From Flammeovirgaceae bacterium UBA2371 (GTDB taxonomy: Bacteria; Bacteroidota; Bacteroidia; Cytophagales; Cyclobacteriaceae), in the NCBI GenBank assembly GCA_002345965.1, contig DDTF01000029.1, positions 1 through 64,000 on the forward strand: a DNA stretch of 64,000 nucleotides. The letters run 5' to 3'. Under the pieces are notes generated by a model. The model was not told the DNA's origin and searched no databases. It saw only the letters and a program-made list of their open reading frames with translations. Position numbers and translations under genes: made by a program. The stretch's first letter is position 1; every line of letters begins with the position of its first letter. This document shows positions 59,400 to 64,000 of this stretch, piece by piece.

Positions 59400-60776
59400 A
59401 TGCGTGCGGAAAAAAATATTAGTATTCAGTTTTTGGGAGCTGCAGGAACCGTTACAGGCTCAAAATACTTGTTGGAAACAAAAGGCAAGAAACTCTTAGT
59501 TGATTGTGGCGTGTTTCAGGGGTTAAAGGAATTACGTTTACTTAATTGGGAAAAACCTGAATACGATCCAAAAACTATAGATGGCGTTGTGCTTACGCAT
59601 GGACATCTTGATCATACCGGTTATCTGGCCCGGCTTGTTAAACTTGGTTTCAAAGGGAAAATATATGGTAGTGAACCTACATTAAAAATTGCTGAAATCA
59701 TTCTCATGGATAGCGCTAAAATACAGGAGGAAGAAGCAGCCCGGGCAAACAAAGAAGGATACAGCAAGCACCACCCTGCAGAAGCATTTTATAATCTAAA
59801 GGATGTTGAAAAGACCATTGCGCTTTTTCGACCAGTTGCAGAAGGTAATTGGCTTTTGATTGAAGATGAGTTTAAGGTAAGTTGGCAGTACAATGGCCAT
59901 ATCATTGGATCAACGTTTATAGAAATTGATATCAGTGGAAAGCGTATTGTGTTTTCGGGAGATGTTGGACGTAAAAATGACTTACTCTTATACCCTCCCA
60001 AAAAACCGAGTAGAGCAGACATAATACTCATTGAATCCACTTATGGTGGACGTATTCATCCAGAAGAAGAATCCATTATTCCTGAATTAGAACGCATCGT
60101 CAACGAAACTGTACTACGCGGAGGTGGTATTTTCATCCCAAGCTTTGCCGTAGAACGCACGCAATTAATGATGTTAATGCTATGGCGATTGTTGAAAGAG
60201 AAAAGAATCCCAGAAATACCCATGATCATGGACAGTCCAATGGGTGCCAATGTACTACACCTTTTTCATCATTCTCGCGATTGGCATAAACTTAAGCCAA
60301 CTGAGTGTGATGAAATGTGTTCCTACTTTCAAGTGATTAAAAGTTATCGGGATACGTTAGAACTGCGTAAAGGAAACGAGCCGAAGATAGTCATTGCTGG
60401 TAGTGGTATGATGACAGGCGGAAGAATACTTAACTATCTGGAAACCTGTGCTGGCAACTCAAATAACACACTGCTTTTCGCAGGTTACCAGGCAGAAGGA
60501 ACCAGAGGAAGGAAATTACTCGAAGGAGCCAAAGAGATCAAAATATATGGCAAGTGGATTCCTTTCAAAATGCACCTGGAGCATATTGAAGGATTAAGTG
60601 CCCATGGCGATCAAAACGATTTAATCGATTGGGTGTCTGATATCAAAGAACAGCCTGAGAAGATATTCATTGTCCACGGTGAAACGGAACAGGCCAACGC
60701 ATTGTCAGAGGCCTTACTAAAGCAAAAAGGATGGCAGGCACGAATCGCCCGTATGAGTCAAATTGTGGAATTATGA
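59400..60776 (+). CDS. Beta-CASP metallo-beta-lactamase RNase
   Basis: 458 residues from ATG 59400. The MBL motif THGHLDHTG has H67, H69, D71, H72; later ligands are in YNGHIIGSTF, FSGDVGR and the RMMBL tail EGLSAHGDQNDLIDW with IVHGE. This is the CPSF73-like RNA endo/exonuclease family. It shares a 4-nt overlap with the AMP phosphorylase gene, linking RNA cleavage to nucleotide breakdown. Confidence 0.9.
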   Translation: MRAEKNISIQFLGAAGTVTGSKYLLETKGKKLLVDCGVFQGLKELRLLNWEKPEYDPKTIDGVVLTHGHLDHTGYLARLVKLGFKGKIYGSEPTLKIAEIILMDSAKIQEEEAARANKEGYSKHHPAEAFYNLKDVEKTIALFRPVAEGNWLLIEDEFKVSWQYNGHIIGSTFIEIDISGKRIVFSGDVGRKNDLLLYPPKKPSRADIILIESTYGGRIHPEEESIIPELERIVNETVLRGGGIFIPSFAVERTQLMMLMLWRLLKEKRIPEIPMIMDSPMGANVLHLFHHSRDWHKLKPTECDEMCSYFQVIKSYRDTLELRKGNEPKIVIAGSGMMTGGRILNYLETCAGNSNNTLLFAGYQAEGTRGRKLLEGAKEIKIYGKWIPFKMHLEHIEGLSAHGDQNDLIDWVSDIKEQPEKIFIVHGETEQANALSEALLKQKGWQARIARMSQIVEL

Positions 60777-62290
60777 TGGATGTAAAGAATGCACAAAACA
60801 ACCGATTAAGGCTAAAACGGTTGGGTATCAATGCCCAGAACGAGTACCTGGTATTCATGCGAAAAGATTGTCCGGTTTGTACCTCAGAAGGGTTTGAAGC
60901 ATTGAGCCGTATTAAAATTTCAAAAGGTGAACAAACCATCGTAGCTTCCCTTATTGTTTGGGATGACGAATTGCAATTAAGTCATGATCAACTAAGTCTG
61001 TCAGATTCCGCCATTGAAGCCTTGAAGGCAAAGGAAGGTGACCTCCTTACCTTAAATCATTTGGATGCACTGAACTCGATGAGTGATGTTCGTAAGAAAA
61101 TTTATGGACACCGATTGAATCAAACAGAGTTCGACAGAATTATAAAGGATGTTGTCAATCGCAATCTTTCAAATATTCAGTTATCGGCATTCTTGGCATC
61201 TTGTACAGGCGATGCACTTGACAGGGACGAAGTAATTGCGCTAACGAAGTCCATGATCAATGTTGGCTTCAAACTTGATTGGGGCAAGGAAAATGTATTT
61301 GACAAGCATTGCATTGGTGGGCTTCCAGGAAATAGAACTACACCATTAGTGGTCGCTATTGTAGCGGCAGCAGGGTTAATCATTCCCAAAACGTCTTCCA
61401 GAGCTATTACTTCGCCAGCCGGTACCGCGGATACGATGGAAGTAATGACGAATGTAAATCTTACTACAGTAGGCATGAAAAAGGTTGTGTTGAAAGAAGG
61501 AGGTTGTCTCGCATGGGGCGGGTCTGTTCAACTCAGCCCAGCCGATGATATTCTTATTCGTGTTGAGAAAGCATTGGACATTGACAGCGAGGGACAGATG
61601 ATTGCATCAGTGCTCTCTAAGAAAGCAGCAGCTGGCTCAACAGCTGTAGTGATCGATATCCCCGTTGGACCAACGGCTAAGATACGTTCACAGAAAGCAG
61701 CAAAGCAGTTATCTGATAAAATGGTTTCGGTAGGAAAAGAAATAGGCCTAAAGGTGGAGGTTGTGATCACGGATGGCACGCAACCTGTAGGACGTGGTAT
61801 TGGTCCAGCCCTTGAGGCAAGAGATGTCTTATCCGTATTAAGAAATGAGGAAAATGCTCCCGTAGACTTGCAGGAAAGGGCTATTGTATTGGCCGGAAAA
61901 TTACTTGAAATGGCTGGTAAAGTCGATTTGGGATGGGGAAGTAAAATTGCCTCCGAAATTTTACAAAAGGGAATCGCCTACAAAAAATTCGTGGCTATTT
62001 GCAAGGCTCAGGGATACTTTAAGGAGCCAGAACAGGCTCCCTTCAAATACCCTGTTACCGCTCATGAGGGGGGAAAGGTAATGGAGATTGATAATCGAAA
62101 ACTAGCGAAGTTGGCGAAACTTGCGGGAGCACCAGGAGCGATGACTGCTGGAGTTCTGCTATATACACCAGTAGGTTCAACAGTAAAAGCAGGGGATCTT
62201 TTGTATGAAATCCATGCTGAGTCTCAAGGCGAATTAAGCTATGCTCTATCCTACCACGAAACCCAAACTGATATTATTACATTAAATTGA
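60773..62290 (+). CDS. deoA: AMP phosphorylase, archaeal type
   Basis: 505 residues, exactly the archaeal AMPpase length; an earlier start at 60731 is inside the RNase gene. The signature DKHCIGGLPGNRTTPLVV and SRAITSPAGTADTMEV is the AMPpase version of the thymidine phosphorylase motif. It turns AMP + Pi into adenine + ribose-1,5-bisphosphate. An N-terminal ~90-residue extra domain is present as in archaea. Ribose-1,5-bisphosphate isomerase and RuBisCO are not in the window, so the product's fate is open. Confidence 0.9.
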   Translation: MMDVKNAQNNRLRLKRLGINAQNEYLVFMRKDCPVCTSEGFEALSRIKISKGEQTIVASLIVWDDELQLSHDQLSLSDSAIEALKAKEGDLLTLNHLDALNSMSDVRKKIYGHRLNQTEFDRIIKDVVNRNLSNIQLSAFLASCTGDALDRDEVIALTKSMINVGFKLDWGKENVFDKHCIGGLPGNRTTPLVVAIVAAAGLIIPKTSSRAITSPAGTADTMEVMTNVNLTTVGMKKVVLKEGGCLAWGGSVQLSPADDILIRVEKALDIDSEGQMIASVLSKKAAAGSTAVVIDIPVGPTAKIRSQKAAKQLSDKMVSVGKEIGLKVEVVITDGTQPVGRGIGPALEARDVLSVLRNEENAPVDLQERAIVLAGKLLEMAGKVDLGWGSKIASEILQKGIAYKKFVAICKAQGYFKEPEQAPFKYPVTAHEGGKVMEIDNRKLAKLAKLAGAPGAMTAGVLLYTPVGSTVKAGDLLYEIHAESQGELSYALSYHETQTDIITLN

Positions 62291-63192
62291 ATGACATGAA
62301 CATGATAATTTTTGCTTTACCCGGTAACGAAGACCTTACTGATAAGCTTGCCATTCATCTAAAGGCAGAAAAGGGAAAGGTAACCATCCGGCAATTCCCG
62401 GATGGCGAAAGTTATGTGCAAATCCATTCTGATGTGAAAGATAAATGTGTTGTTCTGGTTTGCACGCTGCATCAACCCGATGAAAAAATGCTTCCGCTCT
62501 ATTTCTTAAGCAATACAGCCAAAGCCCTGGGGGCAGTTTGCACCTGTCTGGTGGCACCCTATTTGGCGTACATGCGGCAGGATAAACAGTTCCATCCGGG
62601 AGAGGGTGTAACCTCCACTTATTTTGCGAACTTGATTTCAAGTTTTGCGGACACCCTAACCACAATAGATCCGCATCTGCATCGAAGGAATTCATTGAGT
62701 GAAATTTATTCAGTTCCTAACAGGGTAATTCATGCTGCCTCGCATATTTCGAAATGGATTAAATCAACTATAAAGAAGCCCGTTCTGGTGGGGCCGGATA
62801 GTGAAAGCGAGCAATGGGTTTCTGAGGTTGCGAGGGAAGCCAATGCACCCTTCACCGTGTTGGAAAAGATACGGCATGGTGACCGTGATGTAGAGGTATC
62901 AATTCCCGATGTGGCGAAATACAAAGATCACACCCCCGTGTTGGTCGATGATATCATTTCCACAGCTCGTACTATGATAGAGACAATAGGTCATTTGAAA
63001 AAGGCAGGCATGAAGGCGCCAGTTTGTATTGGCGTGCATGCTGTGTTTGCAGCGTCAGCTTATGAAGACTTAAACAATTCCGGTGTCCAGCAAATTGTAA
63101 CATGCAATACCATTCCTCATGAGACGAATGGAATTGATCTTTCTGATATTTTGGCGCAGGAAATAAAGGATTTAATGAATCATCATGCGTAA
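62287..63192 (+). CDS. prs: Archaeal-type ribose-phosphate pyrophosphokinase
   Basis: 301 residues. Motifs RQFPDGESYV, APYLAYMRQDKQFHPGE, TTIDPHLHRRNS, the catalytic loop EKIRHGDRDVEV and the PRPP loop LVDDIISTARTMIE are all intact and of the archaeal type. It makes PRPP + AMP from ribose-5-phosphate + ATP; run backwards it would make ATP from PRPP and AMP. The start overlaps the AMP phosphorylase stop (ATGA). It is probably an extra copy beside the housekeeping gene. Confidence 0.88.
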   Translation: MNDMNMIIFALPGNEDLTDKLAIHLKAEKGKVTIRQFPDGESYVQIHSDVKDKCVVLVCTLHQPDEKMLPLYFLSNTAKALGAVCTCLVAPYLAYMRQDKQFHPGEGVTSTYFANLISSFADTLTTIDPHLHRRNSLSEIYSVPNRVIHAASHISKWIKSTIKKPVLVGPDSESEQWVSEVAREANAPFTVLEKIRHGDRDVEVSIPDVAKYKDHTPVLVDDIISTARTMIETIGHLKKAGMKAPVCIGVHAVFAASAYEDLNNSGVQQIVTCNTIPHETNGIDLSDILAQEIKDLMNHHA

Positions 63193-63868
63193 CATATTGT
63201 TCGTGTTATTGATGTTTCCAATAATTATCCAAACAAAGGTTTATGGCCAGGATAAGGAAATGTTTATCGAACAGATAGCCGGAAAGAAAATTGTACGAGA
63301 AAACTTTGACAAAAATGAGAAAAGGCAGGGAAAGCAAATATTCCTTATTGGCGAATTAAAAACAAATGAAGGAACCTACAGTGTAGACGTAATTACCGAG
63401 TTGTACGATGAAAATGATAAACTCAAGGAAAAATACACAACCTCGTATAGATGCAATCCGAAAGAGTTTGACGTGCTGCTAAATGTATTCCCGTTTACTA
63501 ATCCTGACAATACAAAAATAAAGGTGGATGTTACTTCAGATGATTTTCAGGAATTGTATGAACTTGACCATGAAGGACAATTGAAAGATATTCATTTAAA
63601 AATGAGTGTGGAATCTGGGGTACTAAACTTTTTTGGTTCTAAAAGCATAATCACTTTAAAAGATAGAAAAAAGAAATTGCTTAATACATCCATAGAAATT
63701 GATAGTAAAGCCGTTATTAAGGCATACATGATGGGCATACGGTTAAAGACCATAAACTACACAATTGAAGAATACCTTACCGAAAAGTTCATGCTGCAAA
63801 GTCAGAAATTTACCGAAGCGGATGGTTCCTTTTTTACAATGACTTATTCGCAGAACCCTGAAGAATAA
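63185..63868 (+). CDS. Secreted protein of unknown function
   Basis: 227 residues, signal peptide ending near KVYGQDK. The start overlaps the PRPP synthetase stop by 8 nt. The mature part is beta-rich and charged with no cysteines (ELKTNEGTYSVDVITELYDE; FGSKSIITLKDRKKKLLNTS). I recognise no family. A secreted protein inside a nucleotide-salvage operon is unexpected. Confidence 0.6.
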   Translation: MRNILFVLLMFPIIIQTKVYGQDKEMFIEQIAGKKIVRENFDKNEKRQGKQIFLIGELKTNEGTYSVDVITELYDENDKLKEKYTTSYRCNPKEFDVLLNVFPFTNPDNTKIKVDVTSDDFQELYELDHEGQLKDIHLKMSVESGVLNFFGSKSIITLKDRKKKLLNTSIEIDSKAVIKAYMMGIRLKTINYTIEEYLTEKFMLQSQKFTEADGSFFTMTYSQNPEE

Positions 63869-63871
63869 AAG

Positions 63872-64000
63872 ATGATAGACTTAAATCTCATATCCACACT
63901 CCCATTAACGCAGTCCGATAAAGCTGAAGCGAAGAAGGAACTTAAAAAGATTCGTAAGGAACTTTTTCTGCTGCAGAATAAATTCTATGCTAATGGCAAT
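63872..64000 (+). CDS. PPK2-family polyphosphate kinase (5' part)
   Basis: 43 codons from ATG 63872 to the window end: LTQSDKAEAKKELKKIRKEL then FLLQNKFYANGN. This matches the start of PPK2 proteins (the helix before the Walker A loop). The catalytic part is cut off by the window end. PPK2 enzymes phosphorylate AMP or ADP from polyphosphate, which would fit beside AMP phosphorylase. Assignment rests on the N-terminal helix and context. Confidence 0.65.
   Translation, partial: MIDLNLISTLPLTQSDKAEAKKELKKIRKELFLLQNKFYANGN

Noticed and set aside
60773..62290. Thymidine phosphorylase
   Set aside because: The length (505), N-terminal extra domain and HCIGGLPGNRTT motif fit AMP phosphorylase better.
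1..64000. CRISPR arrays, rRNA or tRNA genes
   Set aside because: No regularly spaced direct repeats or recognisable RNA gene signatures were seen by eye; short tRNA-like folds cannot be excluded without a covariance search.

Overview
The window looks like accessory DNA of a Bacteroidota chromosome, probably of the Cytophagales type. The evidence is the Bacteroidetes-only conjugation family (TraE/F/G/J/K/M/N), Bacteroidetes families such as DUF6660, DUF5777 and DUF5676, and promoters of the TAnnTTTG (-7) type. No rRNA, tRNA or CRISPR array was seen.

Layout. (1) 1-14.1 kb is the conserved core of an integrative/conjugative element. It has an XRE repressor with an ImmA-type peptidase, then a tightly packed tra operon (traE-traF-traG, three paralogous secreted helical proteins, traJ-traK-small membrane protein-traM-traN). 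It ends in a truncated mobile-element protein and a beta-barrel remnant. Relaxase, coupling protein and integrase are not in the window. (2) 14.2-31 kb is a heavy-metal island: two DUF6660 cysteine-rich proteins, small overlapping ORFs, a CzcCAB-type RND efflux system, an HD hydrolase, a PII-like protein, a SPFH lipoprotein, a Fur/Zur regulator, P1B-2 and P1B-4 metal ATPases, a bestrophin and MgtC. It closes with a chimeric pseudogene whose 3' end derives from a P1B-2 ATPase. (3) 31-64 kb is an energy-stress and carbon-storage island. It holds GH13 and GH57 amylases, glycogen synthase, a glucan phosphorylase homologue, PEP synthase, D-lactate dehydrogenase, an NrfD/[4Fe-4S]/cytochrome c electron-transfer module, a K+ channel, archaeal-type (type II) GAPDH, a universal stress protein, an ATP-cone nuclease, a beta-CASP RNase, archaeal-type AMP phosphorylase and PRPP synthetase, and the start of a PPK2 polyphosphate kinase.

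What ties region 3 together. Three regulators fuse an N-terminal HMA-like domain carrying MxCxxC to a C-terminal AraC DNA-binding domain. Two of them sit directly behind paralogous His-rich secreted proteins, giving a duplicated sensor-like cassette. One is translationally coupled to the GH13 amylase and the third lies inside the ppsA-glgA-GH57-ldh operon. Seven transcription units of the island carry a shared upstream element, roughly ATTAAAGTATAAC-N6-CCAAAATTAT, in the same orientation and 34-36 nt before a -7-like box. I read this as one regulon. The likely logic is that a metal or thiol/redox cue, or low oxygen, switches the cell to glycogen turnover, lactate, alternative electron transfer and nucleotide/polyphosphate-based energy salvage. 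The sequence supports the shared elements and gene identities directly; the cue and the physiological role are inference.
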